Below are positions 35,613 to 45,187 of a stretch of 64,000 nucleotides of DNA, in pieces. The position numbers and the translations under genes are program-made. Origin of the DNA: Pseudomonas sp. GM18 (GTDB lineage: Bacteria > Pseudomonadota > Gammaproteobacteria > Pseudomonadales > Pseudomonadaceae); contig NZ_AKJT01000093.1 in assembly GCF_000282195.1 (NCBI RefSeq), positions 1 through 64,000 of the forward strand, written 5' to 3'. Positions within the stretch are counted from its first letter, which is position 1. Each line of letters starts with the position of its first letter. The notes under the pieces are model-generated. The model ran no database searches. It saw nothing but the letters and a program-made list of their open reading frames with translations, and had not been told where the DNA came from.

Positions 35613-36170
35613 ATGCAAGACGACGATTTTTCCCTGTTCAAAAGCGCGATCCAAGGCGTCAAGCCAATCAAGCACGATCGCGCCGAAACCGGCAAACCCA
35701 AGGCCGACCGCGCGCAAATCGCCAAGCTGCGCCAGGCCGCCACCGTGCGCACCGATGCCACCACCGTTGACGGGCTGTCCGATCAGTTTGTGATTGATGT
35801 CGGCCCGGAAGACGAGCTGATGTGGGCGCGCGACGGTGTTCAGGAAGGCCAGATGCGCAAGCTCAAGATCGGGCAGATTCCGTTCGAAGGCAGCCTCGAC
35901 CTGCATGGCATGAACGTGGAAAAGGCCCGTGAAACCCTCTGGGCGTTTCTGGCCGAAGCAACCAAATTCGAAATCCGCTGCGTGCGCGTCACCCACGGCA
36001 AAGCCGTGCGCCTGGACGGCAAGCGGCCGATGATCAAGAGTCACGTCAACACCTGGCTGCGTCAGCACCCTCAGGTGCTCGGCTTCACCTCGTGCCAGCC
36101 GAAACATGGCGGCGCCGGAGCGGTTTACGTGATGCTTAAACGCACCATGATGGAAGGTCGTGACGAGTAA
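35613..36170 (+). CDS. Smr-domain protein, SmrA type
   Basis: 185 residues from ATG 35613 (GCGGAGGCTGAC upstream). The C-terminal Smr domain has LDLHGMNVEKARE, VTHGKAVR and KHGGAGAVYVML, the standard motifs of stand-alone Smr nucleases. The N-terminal half is basic and probably disordered. These proteins nick or cleave nucleic acids. It lies 77 bases upstream of folE and is probably in the same unit. Confidence 0.88.
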   Translation: MQDDDFSLFKSAIQGVKPIKHDRAETGKPKADRAQIAKLRQAATVRTDATTVDGLSDQFVIDVGPEDELMWARDGVQEGQMRKLKIGQIPFEGSLDLHGMNVEKARETLWAFLAEATKFEIRCVRVTHGKAVRLDGKRPMIKSHVNTWLRQHPQVLGFTSCQPKHGGAGAVYVMLKRTMMEGRDE

Positions 36171-36247
36171 AGCTGTCGCTTCACGCTTGCAGCGCCGTGT
36201 TTGCCACCGTACCCTTGCCCTTTGCGTAAAATCCCACAGGTAGTTTC

Positions 36248-36793
36248 ATGTCCCTGGAACAGAATTACACCGAGATTCTCGGCCAATTGGGCGAGGATGC
36301 CTCCCGCGAGGGCCTGCTCGACACGCCAAAACGTGCCGCCAAAGCCATGCAGTACCTCTGCCGCGGTTATGAACAGACGCTGGAAGAGGTCACCAACGGT
36401 GCCTTGTTCAGCTCCGACAACAGCGAGATGGTGCTGGTCAAGGACATCGAGCTCTACTCGTTGTGCGAGCATCACCTGCTGCCGTTCATCGGCAAGGCGC
36501 ACGTTGCCTACATTCCGAGCGGCAAGGTACTGGGACTGTCGAAAGTCGCGCGGATCGTCGATATGTATGCTCGCCGCCTGCAGATCCAGGAAAACCTCAG
36601 CCGCCAGATCGCCGACGCGGTCCAGCAAGTCACCGGCGCCCTGGGCGTGGCGGTGGTGATCGAGGCCAAGCACATGTGCATGATGATGCGCGGTGTGGAG
36701 AAACAGAATTCGACGATGATCACCTCGGTGATGCTCGGCGAGTTCCGCGAAAACGCGGCCACCCGCAGCGAGTTTCTCAGCCTGATCAAGTAA
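36248..36793 (+). CDS. folE: GTP cyclohydrolase I
   Basis: 181 residues. Zinc site C-E-H-H in YSLCEHHLLPFIGKAHVAYIP, then GLSKVARIVD and QENLSRQIADAV; the second zinc Cys is in KHMCMMMRGV. It makes dihydroneopterin triphosphate for folate synthesis. ATG 36248 has only a modest AGGT upstream. Single terminator follows. Confidence 0.96.
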   Translation: MSLEQNYTEILGQLGEDASREGLLDTPKRAAKAMQYLCRGYEQTLEEVTNGALFSSDNSEMVLVKDIELYSLCEHHLLPFIGKAHVAYIPSGKVLGLSKVARIVDMYARRLQIQENLSRQIADAVQQVTGALGVAVVIEAKHMCMMMRGVEKQNSTMITSVMLGEFRENAATRSEFLSLIK

Positions 36794-36807
36794 TTCGCAG
36801 CACGAAG

Positions 36808-36837
36808 AAAACCGGCACTGATCGCCGGTTTTTTTTC
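36808..36837 (+). terminator. Terminator of folE
   Basis: AAAACCGGC-ACTGATC-GCCGGTTTTTTTT. Confidence 0.9.
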
Positions 36838-36894
36838 GCCTGCGAAAAATCAGGTAAGCTGCGCGCCTTCTGTTTGCCCTGAGAGACTTATACC

Positions 36895-37266
36895 GTGTTC
36901 GTCAAAGCGCTTCGTGTCGGCCTCGGCCAACTGATCATCTTCATCGACTTCATCACCCGTCCTGGCAAGAAGCAGCGCCCCGCCGCCGCTCAGGCCCAGG
37001 TCGAAGCGGCCGCCAAGGACCTGACGCTGTATCAGTTCCACGCCTGCCCGTTCTGCGTGAAAACCCGCCGCACCCTGCGTCGCCTGAACGTTCCGGTGGC
37101 CTTGCGCGATGCCAAGAACAACGAACAGGATCGCCAGGCCCTGCTGGAGCAAGGCGGCAAGATCAAGGTGCCGTGCCTGCGCATCGAAGAGAATGGCCAG
37201 ACCACCTGGATGTATGAGTCCAAGGTGATCATTGATTATCTGGATAAGCGGTTTGCTTCGGTCTGA
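36895..37266 (+). CDS. Membrane-anchored glutaredoxin-like protein
   Basis: 123 residues from GTG 36895 with GAGAGA upstream. N-terminal segment LGQLIIFIDFI can anchor in or against the membrane. Thioredoxin fold with redox motif CPFC in YQFHACPFCVKTRRTL, cis-Pro in IKVPCLRI and the C-terminal helix SKVIIDYLDKRF. Glutaredoxin or GST-N family; substrate unknown. Enclosed by terminators. Confidence 0.85.
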   Translation: MFVKALRVGLGQLIIFIDFITRPGKKQRPAAAQAQVEAAAKDLTLYQFHACPFCVKTRRTLRRLNVPVALRDAKNNEQDRQALLEQGGKIKVPCLRIEENGQTTWMYESKVIIDYLDKRFASV

Positions 37267-37329
37267 TGGTTCTGGGGTATGAGGCTTGCCCGCGAAGGCG
37301 TCGGCACAGTCACCGCAAAACCCGAACAA

Positions 37330-37359
37330 AAATAAACCGGTCGATTGACCGGTTTATTT
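37330..37359. terminator. Bidirectional terminator
   Basis: AAATAAACCGGTC-GATT-GACCGGTTTATTT between convergent genes. Confidence 0.85.
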
Positions 37360-37387
37360 GTTTCTACACCCTCTCCCACCAGCAGCC

Positions 37388-38554
37388 TCAGGCCGCTTCT
37401 GCCTTCTGCGCCTGACGCAGCACCGCCGCCAGCCGCTTGAGCCCTTCGTCCAGCCGTGCCGGGTCGATATGGCTGAAATTCAACCGCAGATGGCCGGGGT
37501 TGTTATCCGGCTCGGGAAAAAACGGTTCGCCCGGCATGAACGCCACATCCGCCGCCAGCGCCGCTTTGAGCAGCGTGCGGGTATCCAGCGGCTGCTTGAG
37601 CGTCAGCCAGAAAAACAGCCCACCCTGCGGCACGTTCCAATCCGCCAGTTCGGAAAAGTGCCTTTCAAGTGCTGACTGAAACGCATCCCGACGAACCCGG
37701 TAGAAGTCCCGCAACTCGCCCAAGTGCTGCTGGTATTTTTCAGTGCCGATCCATTGCAGCGCTTGCCATTGCCCAATGCGGTTGGTGTGCAGATCGGCCG
37801 ATTGCTTGAGCCGCAGCAAATGCGGGAACAGGTCCGGACTGGCAATCAAGTAACCCACCCGCAGGCCCGGCAACAGGGTTTTCGACACGGTGCCGGTGTA
37901 GATCCAGCTGGCGCTTTTCAAGCGGCTGACGATCGGCGTGGCACTACCGCCGTCGAAGGTCAGTTCGCGGTAGGGTTCATCTTCGATCAGGGTCACGCCG
38001 AATTCGTCGAGCAACGCCGCCACCGCATCGCGCTTGGCTTCGCTGTAGCGCACCGCCGACGGATTCTGAAACGTCGGAATCAGGTAGATGAACGCTGGCT
38101 TGTGCTGTTCCAGTCGGCTGCGCAGCTGCGCCAGATTCGGGCCATCGGCCTCCAGCGGGACGGTGATGCAGTCGGCGCCAAACAGCTGAAAAATCTGCAA
38201 CGCCGCCAGGTAGGTCGGCGCCTCGAGCAGGATTTCGGTGCCTTTGTCGATGTGGAGCTTGGCCGCCAGATCGAGGGTTTGTTGCGAACCGCTGACCACC
38301 AGCACCTGACTCGCCTCGCACGGCACGCCCAACGCCCGGGCTTCGGCCGCCAACGCTTCACGCAGCGCCGGCTCGCCTTCGCTCATGCCGTATTGGCCCA
38401 TGGACAGTGGCATGTCCGCCCACTCGACTTTCGGCAGCATGGCTTCGGCCGGCAAGCCGCCGGCGAACGACATCACTTCCGGGCGCTGGGCGGCGGCGAG
38501 GATTTCACGGATCAAAGAACTTTTAAGGCGCGAGACACGTTCGGAAAAAGCCAT
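37388..38554 (-). CDS. PLP-dependent aminotransferase (class I/II)
   Basis: 388 residues starting MAFSERVSRLKSSLIREILAA. Fold type I: SFAGGLPAEAMLP near the start, SGSQQTLDLAAKL, DEPYRELTFDGG and the PLP Lys in YTGTVSKTLLPGLRVGYL. Resembles 2-aminoadipate/multi-substrate aminotransferases (LysN-like) and the C-terminal half of MocR regulators but without DNA-binding part. ATG 38554 fits the family start although a TTG lies upstream at 38593. It is divergent from the MarR gene, whose operator overlaps its leader. Confidence 0.88.
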   Translation of the reverse strand: MAFSERVSRLKSSLIREILAAAQRPEVMSFAGGLPAEAMLPKVEWADMPLSMGQYGMSEGEPALREALAAEARALGVPCEASQVLVVSGSQQTLDLAAKLHIDKGTEILLEAPTYLAALQIFQLFGADCITVPLEADGPNLAQLRSRLEQHKPAFIYLIPTFQNPSAVRYSEAKRDAVAALLDEFGVTLIEDEPYRELTFDGGSATPIVSRLKSASWIYTGTVSKTLLPGLRVGYLIASPDLFPHLLRLKQSADLHTNRIGQWQALQWIGTEKYQQHLGELRDFYRVRRDAFQSALERHFSELADWNVPQGGLFFWLTLKQPLDTRTLLKAALAADVAFMPGEPFFPEPDNNPGHLRLNFSHIDPARLDEGLKRLAAVLRQAQKAEAA

Positions 38555-38588
38555 GGGGGTCACCGGTAGCGAGGCCTGAGGAAAATGA

Positions 38589-38603
38589 GTCAAACTGGTT
38601 GAC
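38589..38603. promoter_or_regulatory. Palindromic operator A (GTCAA-N5-TTGAC)
   Basis: GTCAA-ACTGG-TTGAC in the aminotransferase leader. An identical-type palindrome lies with its centre 42 bases away at the MarR gene start. Confidence 0.6.
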
Positions 38604-38630
38604 CGAAATTACGACAGACCGAACGGATAC

Positions 38631-38645
38631 GTCAACATGCTTGAC
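38631..38645. promoter_or_regulatory. Palindromic operator B (GTCAA-N5-TTGAC)
   Basis: GTCAA-CATGC-TTGAC, overlapping the ATG of the MarR gene, so binding there would block its own expression. Confidence 0.6.
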
Positions 38646-39080
38646 CTTAAAAACCCCAGCACTCAGCAACAAGCCATGGAAGCGTTTTTCTTCGGCTATC
38701 AGGCCTTCACCGCCAAGGCTGATGAAATGCTCGAGCGTCGCGGCTTGAGCCGGGTGCATCAACGCATTGTGTTTTTCATCGCGCGTTATCCGAACCTGAG
38801 CGTCAAGGAGTTGCTGGCGTTGCTCGGCGTGACCAAGCAGGCGCTGAACATTCCGCTACGGCAGTTGGTGGAAATGCATTTGGTGAACAGCGTGGCGTCC
38901 GAGACCGACAAGCGTAAGCGGCTGCTGGAACTGACCGTGGAAGGCGCGCGGTTCGAGCAGTCGTTGCGGCGCGAGCAGGTGAAATTGCTCGAGCGGGTGT
39001 TTGCCGAGGCTGGAGAGACGGCGGTGAATGGGTGGTTGGCGGTAAATCTGGCACTTGGCGAGAACCAACAAAAAATCTGA
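38637..39080 (+). CDS. MarR-family transcriptional regulator
   Basis: 147 residues. The winged helix reads HQRIVFFIARYPNLSVKELLALLGVTKQALNIPLRQLVEMHLV with the wing at ETDKRKRLLELT. Helical ends form the dimer. It is divergent from the aminotransferase and probably represses both through the two palindromes. Start ATG 38637. Confidence 0.88.
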   Translation: MLDLKNPSTQQQAMEAFFFGYQAFTAKADEMLERRGLSRVHQRIVFFIARYPNLSVKELLALLGVTKQALNIPLRQLVEMHLVNSVASETDKRKRLLELTVEGARFEQSLRREQVKLLERVFAEAGETAVNGWLAVNLALGENQQKI

Positions 39081-39185
39081 TCTCTGAAAACCCATCGCGA
39101 GCCTGCTCGCGATGGCCTCCTTCCTGGCGATATATCCCTATTGCCAAACATTTCGTCGACAATATCAAAAACATTATTTGCTTTA

Positions 39186-39197
39186 TTTGTATACAAA
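39186..39197. promoter_or_regulatory. Purine-type operator palindrome upstream of NCS2 permease
   Basis: TTTGTATACAAA, a perfect 12-base palindrome 129 bases before the GTG start. The core TTGTATACAA recurs at 50114-50123 in front of puuE. Confidence 0.55.
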
Positions 39198-39325
39198 AGC
39201 ATAATTCGCTTCGTGCGAGTTCCTGACCATCAGGTCAACAAATTCGCAAGTACCTCAAAGGGTCGCTGCCACCCTCATGGGTCCGGCCCTGGAAATAACA
39301 ATAAAACTCTTGAGGAGTACTCGCT

Positions 39326-40675
39326 GTGGAAAGCCGCAAATCCGAAGCCTCGACGCTGGAACTCTCGCCGCCATTACGCAATGGCTGGCTGGAGCGCATC
39401 TTCAAACTCAGCTTGCATGGCACCACGGTGAAGACCGAGCTGATCGCCGGTCTGACAACCTTCATCACCATGGCCTACATCATCTTCGTCAACCCCAACA
39501 TCATGGCCGACGCCGGGATCGATCACGGTGCCGCGTTCGTGGCCACCTGCATCGCCGCCGCGCTGGGTTGCCTGTTGATGGGCCTGTACGCCAACTGGCC
39601 GGTAGGCCTGGCGCCGGGCATGGGCCTGAACGCATTCTTCACCTACACCGTGGTCGGCACCATGGGCTACAACTGGGAAACCGCCCTCGGCGCGGTGTTC
39701 GTGTCCGGTGTGTTGTTCATGTTCCTGACCTTTTCCCGGATTCGTGAATGGCTGCTCAATAGCATTCCGGTGAGCCTGCGCTTTGCCATGGGTGCTGGTG
39801 TAGGTCTGTTTCTGGGGCTGATCGGTTTGAAAACCGCGGGCATTGTCGTCGACAGCCCGGCCACCCTGATCAAGCTCGGTTCCCTGCGCGAGCCTGGTCC
39901 GCTGCTGGCTGCCATCTGCTTCCTGATGATCGCCGTGCTCAGCTACCACAAAGTGTTCGGTGCGATCCTCATCAGCATCATCACCGTGACCCTCGCCGGC
40001 TGGGGCCTGGGCCTGGTGCACTACGAGGGCATCATGTCGGCCCCGCCGAGCCTGGCACCGACCTGGATGGCCATGAACGTCGCCGGCGTATTCAACGTCA
40101 GCATGATCAGCGTGGTGCTGGCCTTCCTCTTCGTGCACATGTTCGACACCGCCGGCACCCTGATGGGCGTCGCCCAGCGCGCCAACCTGGTGAACGCTGA
40201 CGGCCGGATCGAAAACCTGTCCCGCGCCATGAAAGCCGACAGTGCTTCCAGTGTTTTCGGGGCGGTGGTGGGTGTTCCGCCGGTCACCAGTTACGTGGAA
40301 AGTGCCGCGGGTGTAGCGGCGGGTGGTCGGACTGGTCTTACCGCAGTGACCGTAGGTGTGCTATTTATTGCCGCAATGTTTTTCGCACCGCTGGCTGGCA
40401 TGATCCCCGCTTATGCAACCGCCGGTGCGCTGATTTATGTAGCGATGCTGATGATGGGCGGCATGGCGCACATCGAATGGGACGAAGCGACCGACAGCAT
40501 TCCGGCGATCGTCACCGCGATCATGATGCCGCTGACCTTCTCGGTCGCCGACGGCATCGCGCTGGGCTTCATCACTTACGTGGCGCTGAAGGCCGGCACC
40601 GGTAAGTACAAGGAAATATCCGTCAGCCTGTGGGTGCTCTGCGCGATCTTCATCGCCAAGTTCATCTTCTTGTAA
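39326..40675 (+). CDS. NCS2 purine permease (AzgA-like)
   Basis: 449 residues, with GTG 39326 preceded by TGAGGAG. About 13 membrane segments; AGLTTFITMAYIIFVNP and FVSGVLFMFLTF at the start; MFDTAGTLMGVAQRANLVNADGRI and SYVESAAGVAAGGRTGL carry the conserved motifs of the AzgA (adenine/guanine/hypoxanthine) branch. It imports purine bases by proton symport. A palindrome shared with puuE precedes it. Confidence 0.9.
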   Translation: MESRKSEASTLELSPPLRNGWLERIFKLSLHGTTVKTELIAGLTTFITMAYIIFVNPNIMADAGIDHGAAFVATCIAAALGCLLMGLYANWPVGLAPGMGLNAFFTYTVVGTMGYNWETALGAVFVSGVLFMFLTFSRIREWLLNSIPVSLRFAMGAGVGLFLGLIGLKTAGIVVDSPATLIKLGSLREPGPLLAAICFLMIAVLSYHKVFGAILISIITVTLAGWGLGLVHYEGIMSAPPSLAPTWMAMNVAGVFNVSMISVVLAFLFVHMFDTAGTLMGVAQRANLVNADGRIENLSRAMKADSASSVFGAVVGVPPVTSYVESAAGVAAGGRTGLTAVTVGVLFIAAMFFAPLAGMIPAYATAGALIYVAMLMMGGMAHIEWDEATDSIPAIVTAIMMPLTFSVADGIALGFITYVALKAGTGKYKEISVSLWVLCAIFIAKFIFL

Positions 40676-40701
40676 GCGTCACGCGGTACGCGTTTCAAAC
40701 C

Positions 40702-40728
40702 AGCCTCACCCCGTCGGGTGGGGCTTTT
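40702..40728. terminator. Terminator of NCS2 permease
   Basis: GCCTCACCCC-GTC-GGGTGGGGCTTTT. Confidence 0.75.
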
Positions 40729-40747
40729 GTGCATAGGGAGGAAAGTG

Positions 40748-41377
40748 ATGAGTCTGGAAACCTGGCTGCTGTTCAGCGGCGCTGCGCTGGTGGTGATCCT
40801 GATACCGGGGCCACTGTCTTTGCTGATGATCAGCAACAGTTTGAACTACGGTTTGCGCCGTTCTTACCCGGCGTTTCTCGGGGGCGTGTTTGCCTCGATC
40901 TGCCTGCTCAGCGCTTCGGCGCTCGGCCTGGGTGCATTGCTGCTGGCGTCGGAACAGCTGTTCAGCGCCCTGAAAATCGTCGGCGCGATGTACCTGTTCT
41001 ACCTCGCCTGGCAGAGTTGGCAGCAATCACGCCAACCATCCCAGGGTGCCAAAGTGCCCCAGGCTGCGCCGGTGCCGCGCTTTCGTGCACTGTTCGGGCG
41101 CGCGTTCATGCTTGGCGCCAGCAACCCGAAAGACATTTTGTTCTTTGCCGCGTTCCTGCCGCAGTTTTTGAGTGCCGAACAACCGTTCCTGCCGCAGTTG
41201 CTGGTGATGATTGCCACCTGGACCGTGCTGGATCTGCTGTGCAAATTGGCTTATGGGCTGGGGGCTCATGGCGCGGCGCGGTATCTGCGCAGTGGCAAGG
41301 GACAAAGTTGGTTTAACCGAGTGAGCGCAGGCCTATTCAGTGGAGCGGGCGCGGCCTCTTTATTAAGCAATCACTAA
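40748..41377 (+). CDS. LysE/RhtB-family exporter
   Basis: 209 residues from ATG 40748 (AGGGAGG upstream). About six membrane segments; VVILIPGPLSLLMISNSLNYG is the LysE/RhtB signature, with NPKDILFFAAFLPQF later. Exports amino acids or related metabolites. Last ordinary gene before the AT-richer effector module. Confidence 0.88.
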   Translation: MSLETWLLFSGAALVVILIPGPLSLLMISNSLNYGLRRSYPAFLGGVFASICLLSASALGLGALLLASEQLFSALKIVGAMYLFYLAWQSWQQSRQPSQGAKVPQAAPVPRFRALFGRAFMLGASNPKDILFFAAFLPQFLSAEQPFLPQLLVMIATWTVLDLLCKLAYGLGAHGAARYLRSGKGQSWFNRVSAGLFSGAGAASLLSNH

Positions 41378-41587
41378 TCAAACCCAATGAATCCCTCACG
41401 CTTCATTTCAATAATGACTTTATTGATAACACGACATTAAGGATTGTTTGCCAAGGATGGCAACAACCCACCCCACCTCGCAACAAACAGCAACACGCAA
41501 TATAAATATATATACTCCCCCTTTCAGAGCCTCCTCTAACATGGCGCTGCGCTTTCGCACACAATACGCCTGGACAAGGAAGTTCTT

Positions 41588-44500
41588 ATGGCAATCGTTT
41601 TCCAATCACCCGACACCGATCAATATAATGCCATCGAGATTACAGACATTGACCTACACGCCAATGAACGCTCACCGTCCACTATCGACTTCGAACAGAA
41701 AAGTAATACCCCTGCCCCCCAAGATACAAACACCAGTAAAAGTCAGTTAAGTGTTATAGATGAGCTTTTCGGCCCTATCAAGATAGGTTCCCATTCGATT
41801 ACCCGACGCGCACTGGATGCATTGGGAGCGACATCAAACGGTCAGCGGTTGGATGGTAAAAATACGTTTTTCCGACACCCCAGGCGGTCTTTTGTCAATT
41901 CCTTACAGTTTGACCCTTCGTATATTGAAGCTCGTATGCGCTCTACCGGAACAAGAGACGACTACACGCTACCTTCATTACTCTTTGAGATGGCGACCCA
42001 GCGCCCACTAACAGCTCCCCCCCTGCTAAGCGACACTCCTGACACGCTTGCCGATCCTGAACAGTACCGACGTAAACTGGACAAACTTCTGAAATCGGCG
42101 CAGAAGCTTGATATACGCCACGCCCACTTGTCCAAAAATACACCTCCCTGGGTGAACCGTATCAAGAGTAGCAGCATGGTCAGCATGGGGGCCGGGCTTC
42201 AAGCCTTCGGCATTTATAGCGGTCTGCGCGGACTTCAAGACGCCATTGCACGAAAAGATCAAGGCGAAGTTGTATTCAACAGCTTAAGCATTTCAGCAGA
42301 AGTCACTTCGTTAGCTGTCGAAGTTGCCGTAACGAAGCAAGCAAAATACATGATCGAGGCGGGGCAAAAAGCCTACAAGGATTTTGCCAAAACCAGCTTC
42401 GGCGTTCGACTGGGGCGCGGTGCGGGTCTGATCGCTAGCGCCCTGACACTGCCCTTCGACATTATCTCCGCCGTTAAATCCTTTAACAGTGCAGCGGCGA
42501 CAACAGGTAAAGAAGCCATGGATCACTATGTCGCCGCAGGCTTGAGCGTGACCAGCGCAGCAATGACATTGATCTTGGGCGCCGCGGCGTTGGCTGGCTT
42601 CTCCTTTGTCGGGCCGGTGGGCCTGGTAGCGGGGCTTATTTTAGTCGCGGGTTCCCAGGCCTATGCGGCGGTACGCGTTGTCGATGATATAGACGACTAC
42701 ATCGAACTCACTACCCACGAACGCCTGCGTACAGGCTGGTTCGCCTTTTGGGGGATAAGTCCCGACGAAAACATACAAACTCGCCATGCGATCGCCAAAT
42801 CAACCATTGAACATTCAAAGTTGTTACAGGCAACCGCCAGAAAACTACTGGAAGGTCAGTTAAAGGACAGCACAGAGGTCATTGTAAACGGCAAGTTTGA
42901 GGTAGAGCTAAAGCCGACACAAGTACCCAGCTTCGATTGGGATGCCCAACAATACACGTATAAAACCGTCCAAAAACCTCGTGTTATTGACAGTAACGAC
43001 ACCCTTGATGCCCGGAACGGAGTGACTCCCGATATGCCCGGCGCCGAATTTGGAACGCCCGGAGAGAACAAAGGCGCGGTATGGTTCATTGGTGGTGGAA
43101 ACGACACAATTGTTGGCATTGAAAAAAAGCCGAACAGATTCTATTACGGGGCAGGTATCAAACACCTTACCGGCGGTGAAAAAGATGATGAATTCGTCTT
43201 CGAGGGCGCCGCAGAGCTCCTCAAAAACGGCCCAAAAGACCCTCTACCCACTACATTGAAAGGTGGTCTGGGCAACGACACATTAGTCGTCACCGGTAGC
43301 TACCCTGAGCGCAACAGACAAAGATTTGGATACTTCATCGATTTAAACGATGGACGGCTGTCTATCATTACACGCGACCAGACCAGCGACAGCCGCTGGA
43401 ATTACCGACACACGCTTCTAGAGGGCATCGAAAACGTAGAAACCCTGGCCGGCGCGGAAAACCAAGTCATAGGGACGGCCGGCCCGAATGTTATCAAGTC
43501 TCGGGGACACGATACCATTGAGGCCGGCGCCGGGGACGACCAAATCCATCTTCTGAACAATCATGGCTCGGCATCCGGCGGCCCCGGAAAGGATCACTAT
43601 GCCATCGCCCACAAATCTGGCGGCATATATATCGCTGAAGACGGCGTGGACGAAAGTGTCATTGCGCTTGATTGGAGAATGGATCTGATTAAAAGCTGGA
43701 AAATCGAGGGACAGACACTGGTCATCACCTCAGGGTTTGATCTCGACGACGTCAGAGAAAGGGATGTATACATCAAAGACGTCTACAAAACCGTCAACAA
43801 TCAACGACAACTACAGAATGGAAAACTGACCTTCATTACCAAGGATGGGTTTCATTTGATGCCTGAACTCCCTGAAAGCATTGAGACCGATGCCCCCTTT
43901 GACATTGAAACGGTGATCACCCAACAGGGAATAACAAAAAACCCGATCATACTCTATAACCGTGAATTCACGATCGCACACGACAAGGACACGAGCTACT
44001 GCATTTCGCGAATCAATGAGCATACGACGCTTAGAGTAAAACAACGAAGCACAAGTACTCTGACCACCCTTTATATGGATTACGCCAGTCATGAGCTGAC
44101 TCGAGTCGAGGCTTACTACAACGTCGATCTGGTGCGCCAGCGAGATTTCGACCGCATCATGTATAAAGAATGCGGCCTGACCTTTCACTTTGACAGCAAT
44201 CTGTTGACTATCAAGAATCTGGCCAGTTCTATCTGGAGCGGGGAACAAAGAATCACAAGCCGACTAACGCGCCCCGACAAAACGTTGAACCAACATTTTA
44301 TTCTGATCATGAACGATGGCGTTTCTTATCGGGTCGACCAACCTGCCTTACCCGATACAACATTTTCAAACGATCAGTTCGAGATAAGCGGCCCGATGGC
44401 ATGTACCAACGAGGTGCCATTGCCACTAAAGGCCAGAGAAGGAAAGCATATTTATCATCACCCCCTCGATAATGTCGCTCATCATCTAGGCACCCAAGAG

Positions 44501-45187
44501 AAATGCGTAAAACTCATCTCTTACCCCGAGCAAACAGCTATCGAAAACCTGGTCGGTGACGGCTCGACCTACCTTATCCACCTCAACGCCGAAATAACGT
44601 TAAATATTTCAACGCCAGGTGCTCGTGCGAACGCCACCATCAAATCACGATCGGCGTCTACCTGGGAGTTCGACGCAACGGGCCTCGCCTACACCAGGAT
44701 CAAACGGGTGGATAATCATCTGCTGATTGGACACACCGTTATTCAGCTTCCTATTTACAACGACCCTCAAGACCTGACTGATCAAATACGCGTCATCACG
44801 CGAAACGGGGTTATTTACAAAGTCGATCTTGATTTTGACGAGGTGTACATTGACTCGCTGGATGGCAGGTACTTTAAAGGCCACCTTCTGAACGAAGCAG
44901 CCATAGCGGCAGAAATGACATATTTAGAAATAGAAGACATCCCAGTTCGAAATATCGCCATGAAAGACAACACGGCCGGCGTTCTTTCTTACAACTTGTC
45001 GGAACGTCGCTGGATACTTGACACCGACAAATCCCGAACGGTGCATTACGCCGACCTTATGCCTCTGAACCGGTGCGCACACCAACTGGAACATTGCTAT
45101 GCACTAATGGAGTCCGGCATCACTTCTACCCCTCCTGTAAGCGCGGCCAACCTGCGAACTCTATTTGATGCCTGCAAAACCTTGTAA
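41588..45187 (+). CDS. Large RTX-like protein with TcdA/TcdB-type pore domain
   Basis: 1199 residues from ATG 41588 (AAGGAAG upstream). Hydrophobic helices at about 271-297 and 311-372 (DHYVAAGLSVTSAAMTLILG, AGFSFVGPVGLVAGLILVAG) and RTGWFAFWGISPD near 382 resemble the translocation/pore region of large glucosylating and Mcf-type toxins. Ca-binding-like nonapeptide fragments occur at about 502 (GGGNDTIVG), 559 (GGLGNDTLVV) and 647 (GAGDDQIHLL). No catalytic domain is recognised in the last 500 residues. Base composition is lower in GC than the flanking genes. Function inferred: host- or competitor-directed secreted protein. Confidence 0.75.
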   Translation: MAIVFQSPDTDQYNAIEITDIDLHANERSPSTIDFEQKSNTPAPQDTNTSKSQLSVIDELFGPIKIGSHSITRRALDALGATSNGQRLDGKNTFFRHPRRSFVNSLQFDPSYIEARMRSTGTRDDYTLPSLLFEMATQRPLTAPPLLSDTPDTLADPEQYRRKLDKLLKSAQKLDIRHAHLSKNTPPWVNRIKSSSMVSMGAGLQAFGIYSGLRGLQDAIARKDQGEVVFNSLSISAEVTSLAVEVAVTKQAKYMIEAGQKAYKDFAKTSFGVRLGRGAGLIASALTLPFDIISAVKSFNSAAATTGKEAMDHYVAAGLSVTSAAMTLILGAAALAGFSFVGPVGLVAGLILVAGSQAYAAVRVVDDIDDYIELTTHERLRTGWFAFWGISPDENIQTRHAIAKSTIEHSKLLQATARKLLEGQLKDSTEVIVNGKFEVELKPTQVPSFDWDAQQYTYKTVQKPRVIDSNDTLDARNGVTPDMPGAEFGTPGENKGAVWFIGGGNDTIVGIEKKPNRFYYGAGIKHLTGGEKDDEFVFEGAAELLKNGPKDPLPTTLKGGLGNDTLVVTGSYPERNRQRFGYFIDLNDGRLSIITRDQTSDSRWNYRHTLLEGIENVETLAGAENQVIGTAGPNVIKSRGHDTIEAGAGDDQIHLLNNHGSASGGPGKDHYAIAHKSGGIYIAEDGVDESVIALDWRMDLIKSWKIEGQTLVITSGFDLDDVRERDVYIKDVYKTVNNQRQLQNGKLTFITKDGFHLMPELPESIETDAPFDIETVITQQGITKNPIILYNREFTIAHDKDTSYCISRINEHTTLRVKQRSTSTLTTLYMDYASHELTRVEAYYNVDLVRQRDFDRIMYKECGLTFHFDSNLLTIKNLASSIWSGEQRITSRLTRPDKTLNQHFILIMNDGVSYRVDQPALPDTTFSNDQFEISGPMACTNEVPLPLKAREGKHIYHHPLDNVAHHLGTQEKCVKLISYPEQTAIENLVGDGSTYLIHLNAEITLNISTPGARANATIKSRSASTWEFDATGLAYTRIKRVDNHLLIGHTVIQLPIYNDPQDLTDQIRVITRNGVIYKVDLDFDEVYIDSLDGRYFKGHLLNEAAIAAEMTYLEIEDIPVRNIAMKDNTAGVLSYNLSERRWILDTDKSRTVHYADLMPLNRCAHQLEHCYALMESGITSTPPVSAANLRTLFDACKTL

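Noticed and set aside
39081..39325. Purine riboswitch in front of the NCS2 permease
   Set aside because: The conserved purine-aptamer core and P1 stem were not found; the palindrome explains regulation better.
41378..41587. Type III (hrp box) promoter for the effector-like module
   Set aside because: No GGAACC-N15/16-CCAC pattern was seen upstream of any of the three large genes.
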